This document shows, piece after piece, positions 9,420 through 17,839 of a stretch of DNA of 64,000 nt. The notes under the pieces were generated by a model. The model made no database searches and had not been told where the DNA came from. It saw only the letters and a list, made by a program, of their open reading frames with translations. Source of the DNA: Bifidobacterium asteroides. GTDB taxonomy: Bacteria; Actinomycetota; Actinomycetes; Actinomycetales; Bifidobacteriaceae. The stretch covers positions 682,001-746,000 of the forward strand of contig NZ_QGLK01000001.1 in NCBI RefSeq assembly GCF_003202755.1, in the 5' to 3' direction. The translations under genes were made by a program, and so were the position numbers. The number at the start of each line of letters is the position of its first letter. Position 1 is the stretch's first letter.

Positions 9420-10693
9420 AGACCGGCAAGGGCCGCAGCGCCTCCAGCGGAGCCTCGTCCAGAACCAAGGCCGTCCGGGCTGCCAAGGCCGCACGGACGG
9501 CCAGGTCTGGACATACCAAGCCTTTGGAAGAAGGACTGCGGACTGGCAGAACCGCTAGATCGGGCAAGTCAACCGTCTCAGATGCTTCGGTACAGGCCAG
9601 CCGGTCCAAGGTTGAAAAAACAGGCGATGAGGGCAGACGCCTTAAGCGGTCAAGGTCTCTCAAAGGTTCGAAGCGTCTCAAGGGTCGTCCGAGTCGTTCC
9701 AAGAATACAAGCGGCTCACGGACTCGTAGCGCCAGATCCGCCTCATCATCCTCCCGCTCGCTGGTAAAAGGCAGTAGCGCATCAGTCTCCAAGTCTGTGG
9801 CATCCAAATCCGCGACTTCTCATTCGACAAGTTCGGCCGAAGGATTTGTCGATGCCCGGGCCATACCGCCGGACCGACCCGTCTCGGGCAGAATAGGCAC
9901 CGACCAGGAGGACCAGGGTCTGGGGATCTTCGTCCGGCCCAAGGTTCTGGATTTTCAGGCCCGAGTGCGCGAAAAGAAGAAGGTCAGCCGCAGGCTGGTC
10001 TTGATCCGGACAGGTGTCGTCCTCCTGGTTATAGCTCTGATAGCAGGACTGGCATGGCTGCTCTTTCTTTCGCCGGTCTTTCGCCTGCAGACCGACAAGA
10101 TCAATGTCAGCGGCGGCAATGCCTGGGTGTCCAACGATCGAGTGGTCTCAATCGTGGCCAATCAGGGGGATCGCTCTCTGCTGCTGATTTCCACCAATGG
10201 CGTAGAGCAGGAGATCAGCGGCATGGCCGGGGTGACCGATGCCAAGGTCAGCAAGAGTTTTCCGCACGGTCTGGAGGTGACCTTCGATGCCCAGGAGCCT
10301 ACTGCGGTCTTCAAGGATGCGCAGCGCAAACTGACGGCCGTCGACAGACAGGGGAGGGTGCTCAATACTGTGTCCAAGCCGGTCGAGGGGGTGCCGGTCA
10401 TCCAGGTGGCTACCGTCAAGCGTGCCCAGCAGGATCAGGCGGTCAGGCAGACCCTGCGGATTCTGTCAGCCATGCCCGAGGCCATGCGCCATTCGGTGAC
10501 CAAGGTGACTGCGGAAACCCAAGACTCCATTACCACCGAGCTGGACCAGGGCAAACATGTCATCATCTGGGGCGACGGCTCTGACCTGAAGCTCAAGCAG
10601 GCCGTGGTCGACAAGATCATCAACGATCCCTCCAAGATCGGCGACAAGCATCAGCTGGATGTGTCGGCGCCCCTGAGGCCCATTGTCAAATAG
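9416..10693 (+). CDS. ftsQ: Cell division protein FtsQ/DivIB with a long basic N-terminus
   Basis: FtsQ links early and late divisome proteins. The first 180 or so residues are cytoplasmic, low-complexity and rich in Ser, Lys and Arg. A membrane helix follows at about residues 198-221 (VLIRTGVVLLVIALIAGLAWLLF). The outside part carries the POTRA-like domain (FRLQTDKINVSGGNAWVSNDRVVSIV) and the FtsQ domain with FPHGLEVTFDAQEPTAVF. The GTG start overlaps the murC stop (GTGA). The 3' end overlaps the convergent dtd gene by 8 bases. No ftsZ follows here. Confidence 0.9.
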   Translation: MKTGKGRSASSGASSRTKAVRAAKAARTARSGHTKPLEEGLRTGRTARSGKSTVSDASVQASRSKVEKTGDEGRRLKRSRSLKGSKRLKGRPSRSKNTSGSRTRSARSASSSSRSLVKGSSASVSKSVASKSATSHSTSSAEGFVDARAIPPDRPVSGRIGTDQEDQGLGIFVRPKVLDFQARVREKKKVSRRLVLIRTGVVLLVIALIAGLAWLLFLSPVFRLQTDKINVSGGNAWVSNDRVVSIVANQGDRSLLLISTNGVEQEISGMAGVTDAKVSKSFPHGLEVTFDAQEPTAVFKDAQRKLTAVDRQGRVLNTVSKPVEGVPVIQVATVKRAQQDQAVRQTLRILSAMPEAMRHSVTKVTAETQDSITTELDQGKHVIIWGDGSDLKLKQAVVDKIINDPSKIGDKHQLDVSAPLRPIVK

Positions 10694-11186
10694 TCGCTGA
10701 AGGAGCTGCCGGCTTCATCAACCTGTCGGTGTCCAGCAGGATGGTCACCGGTCCGTCGTTGACCAGATCCAATCGCATGTGTGCGCCGAAGCGCCCGACG
10801 GCAACTGGCACACCGGTTGCTGCCAGGGCCCGGTTCAGATCATGCCAGACGCTTTGGGCGTGTTGTGGCTCTCCAGCAGCCATGAAGCTGGGACGGTTGC
10901 CGCGACGCAGATCCGCATAGAGGGTGAACTGGGAGATGGAGAGGATGGAGCCGCCGCAGTCCAGGATCGACCGGTTCATCCGGTTCTCCTTGTCGGCAAA
11001 GATGCGCATCCGTGTCAGCTTGCGGACGGCATAGTCCACCTGGTCAGCCCCGTCCCCGTTCTGAACGGCCACCAGGAGCAAGAGGCCCATGCCAATGCTC
11101 TGGGGTTTGAAATCTGGATCCTGCTGCCCCTGCTCGTCGACCACATCGACCCTGGCACGGCTGACCCGCTGTATGACGATTCTCAT
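10686..11186 (-). CDS. dtd: D-aminoacyl-tRNA deacylase Dtd
   Basis: Dtd hydrolyses D-amino acids wrongly loaded on tRNA. The 166-residue length is somewhat above the usual 145-150 because of an insertion near VDEQGQQDPDFKPQ. Both active-site signatures are present: SQFTLYAD and NDGPVT in the C-terminal part, with the N-terminal MRIVIQRVSRARV typical of the family. It is transcribed towards ftsQ and overlaps its end by 8 bases, an arrangement also seen beside dcw clusters in related genomes as far as I recall. It is followed by the AraC gene on the same strand. Confidence 0.93.
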   Translation of the reverse strand: MRIVIQRVSRARVDVVDEQGQQDPDFKPQSIGMGLLLLVAVQNGDGADQVDYAVRKLTRMRIFADKENRMNRSILDCGGSILSISQFTLYADLRRGNRPSFMAAGEPQHAQSVWHDLNRALAATGVPVAVGRFGAHMRLDLVNDGPVTILLDTDRLMKPAAPSATI

Positions 11187-11204
11187 GCTTTTAGTCTAAA
11201 GACT

Positions 11205-12083
11205 TCAGGCGTTGTTGTAGTGTCGCTGGGAAAAGCTGGATCGGTATCTGGTTGGGGTCAGGCCGGAGAACCGTTTGAAGACGCGCATGAAATATTTGGG
11301 GTCGTCATATCCGCAGGCTTCGGCTATCTGTCTGACGCCCATGGAGGTCGACAGGAGCAGCTCCTGAGCTCGTTCGATGCGGATCCGCCTGATCTGTCCG
11401 GTGATACCGATGCCGAACCGCCGCTTATAGATGGTCGACAGGTACGAGGGCGAATAGTTGAAGTTTTCTGCTACGCTGGCAACACTGATCCGGTCGCAGG
11501 CGTTGATACGGATCCAATCTTGGACCTTCTGGAGGGTGCTGTCCTCGTCGTCAGCTTCTTGACGGCCCTTGGGCGCGGGCCTTCCCATGGCGATCTCCAT
11601 GAGCAGGCAGGTCATGAAATAGCTGCAGTAGGGGCTGGGATCCGGGTAGGTGCGCTGGTAGATGTCAAGCAGCTGGTTGAACATGACGGTTAACCGATTG
11701 TTGTCTGCCAGACGAAAATCCAGGGGCAGCACCACGCGTGCCGCTCCCTGGTCATTTCCATCCCTCGGTTCGTCAGGCAGGCCTTGAACCTTGTGCCAGT
11801 CAGGCAAGGTGAAGTGGGCCCAGTAGAAGGTCAGCGGCTCCTGTCCCAGCCGTCGACTGCCCTCATGAGGAGTTCCGGGCGGAATTAGCAACAGGCCGCC
11901 TGCCTTCAGATCATGATGCCGCCCGGCTACCGTCAGCGGGAGGAGGCCCTCTTCAACCAGGATCAGCTCAAAGCTGTCGACGGTGCGGCGCTCGTGGATC
12001 CATCCGGGGGTGCCGATAAAGCGCCCTGCGGATTTGAAGACCGCCGCATCGTTGGGGAAACTGGTGATGATTGCCTGATCCGT
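11205..12083 (-). CDS. AraC-family regulator with no standard start codon
   Basis: A cupin-type AraC activator. The C-terminal third has two helix-turn-helix motifs (ISVASVAENFNYSPSYLSTIYKR and VRQIAEACGYDDPKYFMRVFKR). The N-terminal cupin (ERRTVDSFELILVEEG, then LKAGG before LLIPPGTPHEG) is read from the same frame upstream of TTG 11891, so that TTG would cut the sensor domain in half. There is no ATG, GTG or TTG between TTG 11891 and the in-frame TGA of the GH127 gene. An AGGGAGG site lies nine bases before an ACG codon at 12083, which would give 292 residues, the usual family length. The start is therefore tentative. It probably controls the neighbouring GH127 gene and transporter. Confidence 0.8.
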   Translation of the reverse strand, partial: TDQAIITSFPNDAAVFKSAGRFIGTPGWIHERRTVDSFELILVEEGLLPLTVAGRHHDLKAGGLLLIPPGTPHEGSRRLGQEPLTFYWAHFTLPDWHKVQGLPDEPRDGNDQGAARVVLPLDFRLADNNRLTVMFNQLLDIYQRTYPDPSPYCSYFMTCLLMEIAMGRPAPKGRQEADDEDSTLQKVQDWIRINACDRISVASVAENFNYSPSYLSTIYKRRFGIGITGQIRRIRIERAQELLLSTSMGVRQIAEACGYDDPKYFMRVFKRFSGLTPTRYRSSFSQRHYNNA

Positions 12084-12131
12084 GCTGACCGTCCTCCCTG
12101 TAGCTGAAACCTTGGCCTTATTAGGACGCGG

Positions 12132-14450
12132 TCAGTGGCTGGCCACTTCGACGTAGGCATGATATGGCTGGCTTTCGTCAATGGTCCAGAGGGGGACGAA
12201 TTCCAGGCCGCTGTCCCGGTGACGGAAGACCAGCTTCTCGCCCTGGCGCTCGAAGGCGGATCCGGGGTCCTTCCGGTCGATGTTAAGGCTTTGCATATCG
12301 GTGCTGGGGCTCAAGGCGGCAAGCACGTAGGGTCCCCAGGCCACGGCGGCCAGGGAGGGCTTGTCAGGGGTACCGATCAGCCGGATGGTCGGGTCGAATG
12401 TCAGCGTAATGGTGGTTCCTCCCCAGGTACCCAGACCACAGGCGCTCGCCTCCAGGACCGCCACAGCCGGGTCGGCGCCCATGAGAACCTGGGACACCGG
12501 GGTTCCGTCGATGTCAATGTGGACCCTGCTGCGGGTCCAGGCGGGAATGCGCAGGGCCAGGCGCGGCCTGTCCAGGGCCTCTATGGTGATGGTCACTTTC
12601 TCGGGGTAGCGGTCGTCCACATCCACGCTCAGGGCCATCTTCTGGTCGATGTCGTTCAGGCTGCAGGGAAGATACTGCTCGATCCACAGGGTCGTCTCGT
12701 CCGTGTAGAAGGCTCCATCGGCGTAGTAGAAGTGCGATTCCAGGCCGGTGCCGTGGCAGCAGCTGTTCTCCTCATCGAATTCCTTGTGGCCGCCCGGCTG
12801 AGTGGGGAAGAAGTAGAGACTGCCGCCCTGGGGTACATGGTCGGTGCTGGCGGCGATGTGGTTGAGTGTGGTCAGCTCGGTGTAGTCTGCATACTCCTGA
12901 TCGGGGTCGAAGGAGAACAGGAGCGCAGACAGCTTGAGTAGGTTATAGGAGGCGCAGGACTCAGCGGTGTTGTCCTTGAGCAGGGCGCCGATCACGTCGG
13001 GCTGTTGGAACATTTCGCCCTGACCGGTGCCGCCCATGGCGTAGATGTGATGGCCCATGACCGACTTGAGGAAGAACTCGGCCTGCTGCAAGTAGTAGGG
13101 CAGCCCGGTCTGGCGAAAGAGTTCCACCGAACCGATGACCTGGGGGATGTGCTGGTTGCCATGCAACCCGCCCAGTGCATCCACCTTCTGACGCATGGGA
13201 ACCATGAGACGGTCGTTGTCGAAGAGGCGAGCGGCATCCAGGTGCTCCTTACGTCCGGTGATGGCGTACAGATGGGCCAGGGATTCATTCATGCCTCCGA
13301 ACTCGCCAGCGATATACATGCTCCACATATTCTGCAACTGCTCATGGGGGAGTCGGTGGACGCGGTCATAGACCCAGTCGCCCAGGTCCGAGGCCACGCG
13401 AAGAGCCGTTTCATTGCCGGCGAAGTGGTAGGCGTCGATCAGCCCGGCCAGGATCTTGTGCAGAGTGTAGTAGGGCGCCCAGATGGTGGGGTAGGGCGCG
13501 TACTGCTCCAACTTGTCGAACTGGCTCTCATCGTAGGCCGACAGGAAGCCCGGCTTGGTGGTCCCGCTCTTGGCGAAGGCGGCCTGGACCTCGGCCAGCC
13601 CGTCGACCAGATAAGTCAGCTTGGCTCGAATGTCCTCGTCGCCGGTGGCGGCATAACCCAGGGCGTATGCGGACAGGACGTGCCCGGTGGTGTGGCCGCG
13701 CAGGTTGGAGTCCGGAGCGTCCCAACCGATCATGGGCTTGGCGCCCTTGGTGTCCAGATGGGCGGCCCGGCGGAACTCCACCAGGAGCTGATCGTCGTCC
13801 AGGGTCTTCAGAAAGGCTATCCGTCGGCGCTGGTTGCCTGCCAGCATTCCATCACCCTGGAGCCGCACCCGGGAGATGGGCACGCGGCGGACCTTAGGGC
13901 TGGAATCCACTGGCTGTTCGGGGTCTTCGTCAATCACCTGAACCTTGCATTGCAAGCGGATGTCGCTGCCGTCGATGGATCCTTGGAAGTCATGTTCGCC
14001 GGTCTGTTCGTCCCGCTGCTCAACGCCTTCGTCCCAGTTGACCCGCTGGGAGACCTTTTGTCCGTCCTTGGTCAGCACGGCCGTGAACATGGGCAAATAG
14101 TAGGTGATGCCCTTGCGCGCCTTGATCTCGATGGGGTAGACCTTGCGCACTTCGATCTTGTTGGGCATCTGCAACACGGTCACATCGAAGTTGCGCTGGG
14201 CCTCGGCGCCGCCCTTGGTGACGGTCGCGGTCAGGGTTACGTTCCGGTCGCCTAGGCCGTATTCGGGCTGATTGACCTTGCCTTGAGGGTTCACCCATCG
14301 ATCGTCGCTGCTGGTCCACTCGATGGTGGTTCCCTCCACCCCTTCGGTCGGCAGTTTCAAGTCGAAATCCACGGTGCCCGTGTTGCCGATGTAGATCTGA
14401 CGGGCCGCCTCGTCGACGCAGTCCTGATCAGTGTGCATGGATGATGTCAT
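12132..14450 (-). CDS. GH127 beta-L-arabinofuranosidase-like enzyme
   Basis: GH127 enzymes release beta-L-arabinofuranose from plant hydroxyproline-rich glycans; the model is HypBA1 of B. longum. The 772-residue protein has extra N-terminal domains (residues 1-190) that look like bacterial Ig-like modules, then the (alpha/alpha)6 catalytic domain. The zinc/nucleophile site is visible as E497-x-C499 (AESCASYN) and C564-C565 (SCCHGTG), matching Glu338, Cys340, Cys417 and Cys418 of HypBA1 as I recall them. There is no signal peptide, so it is probably cytosolic and acts on imported glycans. GGAGGAAG lies 12 bases before ATG 14450. The AraC reading frame follows directly in the same frame. Confidence 0.88.
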   Translation of the reverse strand: MTSSMHTDQDCVDEAARQIYIGNTGTVDFDLKLPTEGVEGTTIEWTSSDDRWVNPQGKVNQPEYGLGDRNVTLTATVTKGGAEAQRNFDVTVLQMPNKIEVRKVYPIEIKARKGITYYLPMFTAVLTKDGQKVSQRVNWDEGVEQRDEQTGEHDFQGSIDGSDIRLQCKVQVIDEDPEQPVDSSPKVRRVPISRVRLQGDGMLAGNQRRRIAFLKTLDDDQLLVEFRRAAHLDTKGAKPMIGWDAPDSNLRGHTTGHVLSAYALGYAATGDEDIRAKLTYLVDGLAEVQAAFAKSGTTKPGFLSAYDESQFDKLEQYAPYPTIWAPYYTLHKILAGLIDAYHFAGNETALRVASDLGDWVYDRVHRLPHEQLQNMWSMYIAGEFGGMNESLAHLYAITGRKEHLDAARLFDNDRLMVPMRQKVDALGGLHGNQHIPQVIGSVELFRQTGLPYYLQQAEFFLKSVMGHHIYAMGGTGQGEMFQQPDVIGALLKDNTAESCASYNLLKLSALLFSFDPDQEYADYTELTTLNHIAASTDHVPQGGSLYFFPTQPGGHKEFDEENSCCHGTGLESHFYYADGAFYTDETTLWIEQYLPCSLNDIDQKMALSVDVDDRYPEKVTITIEALDRPRLALRIPAWTRSRVHIDIDGTPVSQVLMGADPAVAVLEASACGLGTWGGTTITLTFDPTIRLIGTPDKPSLAAVAWGPYVLAALSPSTDMQSLNIDRKDPGSAFERQGEKLVFRHRDSGLEFVPLWTIDESQPYHAYVEVASH

Positions 14451-14907
14451 GATGAATTACCTACTTCCTCCGTTGACAGGCGGATTCTGGCCGGTCATGG
14501 TTTCCGTCGGGTCGTCTCCGATCCGTCGGCGCCGCTCTGCCCCGACGCCTTGGTGCGCCTTACCTCATCAGTCTATGGACGAAAGCCCGATTGTGAAGGT
14601 GGGGGAAATCGTCGAATGGGTGGACAATCTTGTGTCTTTGGTTTGGAGTTGTTCTTGCTAGCTTCTATATCCTCCTAATCCTTGCAATGGCGCGCTTTCT
14701 GAGCAAGGAACGAGCTGCCAGGGTAGTCTTGTCGGATACCGAACAGATGGCATTACCGAGAAATATCCACCTTTTCCCATTCTCTTTGCACCTACGTCCA
14801 AAGGGCTGAAGATTTACCGTTCCAAGTGGAACAGCCTGTGGTTCCACGCAGAGCAAAAGGGTGCCGAACAACGAGGGTCGGTGCCATTGAGAAGCGAGGA
14901 GAAGCGT
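14451..14907 (+). other. Divergent intergenic region between GH127 and the POT-type transporter
   Basis: A 457-base region holding both promoters. Base composition falls from GC-rich near the GH127 start to more AT-rich near 14640-14800. I see no convincing gene in it. Short open frames (for example 14431-14661) have no ribosome site and no recognisable protein pattern. The only structured element noticed is the repeated GTTCCA/TGGAAC site listed separately. Confidence 0.6.
14819..14847. promoter_or_regulatory. Three GTTCCA half-sites upstream of the transporter
   Basis: The palindrome GTTCCAAGTGGAAC (14819-14832) is followed nine bases later by another GTTCCAC (14841-14847), so three copies of one half-site lie within 29 bases, about 60 bases before the transporter start. 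The spacing suits a dimeric regulator such as the adjacent AraC protein, but which factor binds is inference. Confidence 0.5.
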
Positions 14908-16494
14908 ATGGCAACATCATCGGAACATGTCGACGAGCAGTCGGACACGGACCAGCAGGATTCAAACCTGGTGGTCGATGAATCCGGTCTCAAGGTCGAC
15001 CATCGTCAAGAGGAGGAATTGGAACATCTAAGATCAGATCGTTCCTTCTTCGGTTACCCCAAGGGTATTGGCATACTGGCCACGGGCAACCTTTTTAACT
15101 CCATCTGCTGGGCCTCTTACGGGGCTGTGATGATTTACTATCTCTACAAGCCTTGGACCAAGGGATTGGGATTCACCCAGGGTGAGGCGGCCCAGCTTAT
15201 AGCCATCGTGGCGGCCATCAATTCCATGTTCGAAATACTGGGCAGCTGGTTGGCTGATCGAGTTTTTGGCGCTCGCAAGGCGCTGGTCATTGGCAATATC
15301 ACCAAGGGGCTGTCCTGTGGCCTTCTTGCTATCCCTGCATTCTCAATCGGTCAGGGTCGGGCTTTTGCCATAGTGGGCATGGTCCTCATGAACATTCCTA
15401 TCGTCGGTGCCTCCAACGCCTCGTTGACCGGCATGCTCTTCCATCGCGATGACAGTCGCCGTGACGGGGCCTTCGCTATTCACGCCATCGCCAATAACAT
15501 AGCGGGCTTTATCACTCCTGTGATTTCTGCGCAACTAGGGCTGGTCAACTATCATTACGGTTTTGCTATTGGGGCTGTCGCGGCTCTGCTCTATGCCGCT
15601 ATTATCGGCTTGCCCGGTAAACGTTTCTTTGGATCCTTGGGTTCAAAGCCGTCCAGACCCTTGAGCGTTCAAGAGAAGAAGCGCTATAGTCTAATTGCTC
15701 TGGTGGCCCTGGTTGTCATTGCTGCTTTTATAGCCGTGTTGCTCTTGTCCAAGAAGGTCAGTGTGAACAGCCTGGCCAATACCGTTAGTTCGTGCACATT
15801 TGTGGTGGCGATTCTCTTCTTTGCCATTATCTGGCGTTCCAAGCGCATCAGCAGCACAGAACGGCATCGGTTGCGTGCAGTGACTCCACTGTTTATCATG
15901 CAAATCGTGATTGGTGTGGATTACGCCATCCAAGGAACCACCTTGCTGATGTTCTTGGATCAGCGGATCAACCGCAAGTTCGGGGGCATCGAAATCGCGC
16001 CAGGATCTTTCACAACTATTGTGGGTATTATTTCTTTGCTCTCGGGGCTCTTCTTCAGCTGGTTCTGGGTCACCGACCTGGGCAAGCGTTGGAAGTCGAG
16101 CAGTCGTCTCTGCTTTGGTTTCTTCTTCACCGGCATCGCCAATTTCCTCCTGATTGTGCCGACTGTCGTGCTCAATCCTCACGCCGGAAAATACTCGGTG
16201 GTATGGCTGCTGGTTTATTACTTGGTCAGCAATTTCGGTGGATTCCCCTACGGTGTTGCAGCTAACTCAACTGTTGCTGCAATTGCTCCGAAGTCTTACG
16301 AGACGCAGATGCAGACCTCACTAACCTTGTCTGCAGCCATCGGTACCGCCATCATGCTGGTCGTCTATGGAAGGTTGAAGTCTCTGGATCAGCAACTTCC
16401 TCTATTCCTGATCATTGGCACTTTGGAAATTGTTGTTGCTGTTGTGGTAATGATGTTCAGCAAGCGTTTCGAATCCATGATTCTCGATGATTAG
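14908..16494 (+). CDS. POT/PTR-like MFS transporter
   Basis: A 528-residue membrane protein with about 12-14 membrane segments. After a charged N-terminal tail of some 45 residues it begins FFGYPKGIGILATGNLFNSICWASYG, which resembles the FFGHPKGL start of proton-dependent oligopeptide transporters, and ends with YGVAANSTVAAIAPKSYETQMQ, also like that family. POT members import di- and tripeptides. Beside GH127, a role in uptake of short hydroxyproline-rich glycopeptides is attractive but is inference. ATG 14908 has GAGGAG six bases upstream; the GTG at 14881 in the same frame has no such site. Confidence 0.75.
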   Translation: MATSSEHVDEQSDTDQQDSNLVVDESGLKVDHRQEEELEHLRSDRSFFGYPKGIGILATGNLFNSICWASYGAVMIYYLYKPWTKGLGFTQGEAAQLIAIVAAINSMFEILGSWLADRVFGARKALVIGNITKGLSCGLLAIPAFSIGQGRAFAIVGMVLMNIPIVGASNASLTGMLFHRDDSRRDGAFAIHAIANNIAGFITPVISAQLGLVNYHYGFAIGAVAALLYAAIIGLPGKRFFGSLGSKPSRPLSVQEKKRYSLIALVALVVIAAFIAVLLLSKKVSVNSLANTVSSCTFVVAILFFAIIWRSKRISSTERHRLRAVTPLFIMQIVIGVDYAIQGTTLLMFLDQRINRKFGGIEIAPGSFTTIVGIISLLSGLFFSWFWVTDLGKRWKSSSRLCFGFFFTGIANFLLIVPTVVLNPHAGKYSVVWLLVYYLVSNFGGFPYGVAANSTVAAIAPKSYETQMQTSLTLSAAIGTAIMLVVYGRLKSLDQQLPLFLIIGTLEIVVAVVVMMFSKRFESMILDD

Positions 16495-16503
16495 TGAATG
16501 GAT

Positions 16504-16538
16504 CGGTCTTTGTCGAGCGAAGATCTCTACAAAGACCG
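16504..16538. terminator. Hairpin after the POT-type transporter
   Basis: A perfect 10-base inverted repeat, CGGTCTTTGT (16504-16513) and ACAAAGACCG (16529-16538), with a 15-base loop lies just after the transporter stop. No T run follows, so it may act as an RNA-stabilising or weak termination hairpin. A second hairpin, GGCACCG/CGGTGCC, spans 16594-16633. Confidence 0.45.
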
Positions 16539-16656
16539 GGTGATAGTGAAGAGGTAAGCAGTTTCGCAATAGCCCTTTGCTGTTGTCAATAGCGGCACCG
16601 GAGGCCATCCGCAATTTTGTGGCTTTCGGTGCCTCGTGTTTGCACAGAGGTAGCTA

Positions 16657-17176
16657 TTAATTGATTGCTGCGGTCATGATCCAGTCGGTCTGAATGTCAG
16701 CGCCCAAGGTGAAAGTGTGCTCGCCGGTCCGTTTGAAGCCCATGGCTTGGTAGAAACGTTGAGCGGGTTCATTGTGCTCCTATACACCCAGCCAGATTTT
16801 GCTTAGTCTCTGGTTCCTTGGCTCGTTCGAAGGCCTGATTGACCAGCAGTGTGCCCAGTCCCTGGCGTTTGAAGTCCGATAGGACGTAGAGCCGCTCGAT
16901 TTCTATTGAAGTGTCACCGAACTGCTCCGTCTGGGCCTTCCCGTTGTTGAGCTGCATGTAGGCTGCGGGAGTGCCTTCCACGCTGGCCAGCAGAAAAACG
17001 GATTCAGGTTCGGACAGTTGCGACTTGACAAGTTCAGGGGAGAAGGAGTGACGGAGGTAGTCTTCCATGTTCTCCCGACTGTTGTCGGCGGCGAAGGTGT
17101 CGCGGAAGGTGGTAATGCCCATGGCACGTATCAGCCCGGCATCATCCGAGGTGCATTGCCGTATTACTGCGGTCAT
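16657..17176 (-). pseudogene. GNAT acetyltransferase, disrupted
   Basis: The 5' part encodes a normal GNAT protein (MTAVIRQCTSDDAGLIRAMG to IEIERLYVLSDFKRQGLGTLLVNQAFERAKE), including the acetyl-CoA loop RQGLGT. After AKE the frame shifts. The expected ending continues in another frame as RLSKIWLGV, then EHNEPAQRFYQAMGFKRTGE and on to MTAAIN with a TAA at 16657. Even that frame has a TAG where a Tyr codon is expected in GV-Y-EHN, so there are at least two lesions. The gene is very probably dead. The ribosome site is CAGGAA before ATG 17176. It lies downstream of the broken SMR gene. Confidence 0.85.
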
Positions 17177-17245
17177 GATGGTGATTCCTGCTTTTCTTGA
17201 TTTTGTTTGTTGCTTGGGTGTATCTGCTTTGTTGGGTGTCAATCC

Positions 17246-17567
17246 TTAATTGACGATCTTGAGTCCGACCACGCAGGCGACCAGACCGATGATGAGCAGA
17301 ATGCGGGCGAGTGAAATAGGCTCCGAGCCCGTAGCCATAGCGTATAGGACAGTCAATGCAGCTCCGATGCCGACCCAGACCGCATACATAGGCCGTGCTG
17401 GTAGGGATGCTGCGCATGGCAAAGGCCAGACCCACCATGCTGAGAACCAGCCCCACAACAAAAACGATGTCGGGGATGATTTTGGTAAAACCTTGAGACT
17501 TGTCCAGAGCTGTGGCCCAGACCGATTCACAGATGCCGGCGAGTATGAGTATGATCCACGAGGACAT
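17246..17567 (-). pseudogene. SMR-family efflux protein, frameshifted by a 4-base duplication
   Basis: Small multidrug resistance proteins are four-helix proton antiporters of about 105 residues. The first frame gives MSSWIILILAGICESVWATALDK to SIPTSTAY with the essential Glu in GICESVWA; the second continues AVWVGIGAALTVLYAMATG to CVVGLKIVN. The join contains TATGTATG (17383-17390 on the plus strand as CATACATA), where one TATG would restore the family sequence. A single 4-base tandem duplication therefore breaks the gene. AAAGGGA precedes ATG 17567. Such a short duplication can revert by slippage. Confidence 0.88.
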
Positions 17568-17839
17568 GGTTCCCTTTCGGCAAGTCTTGTCGCTGTCCGG
17601 GTACTTGACCATCGTCTGGGAATCTGAGTCAGATTCTGAGCATCAGAGTAGCACGTGTGCGACTTTGATGGCGGACTAAGCAGGGGAGTGGTCGACGGTC
17701 CATTGTGAGAAGGAATCAGGGTTGATTCAGGGTCGTTTCAGGGGTTTGCCGGATGTTGTCCTCCGCGTCGGTCGGCTATTTATATAAATAAAGTAATCCG
17801 GCAGAGTGTACGCACGAGGATGTGGCAGGTGAATGAATC

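Noticed and set aside
13005-14255. 416-codon plus-strand frame opposite GH127
   Set aside because: GH127 has clear catalytic motifs in the other direction; this frame shows no family pattern and no start signal.
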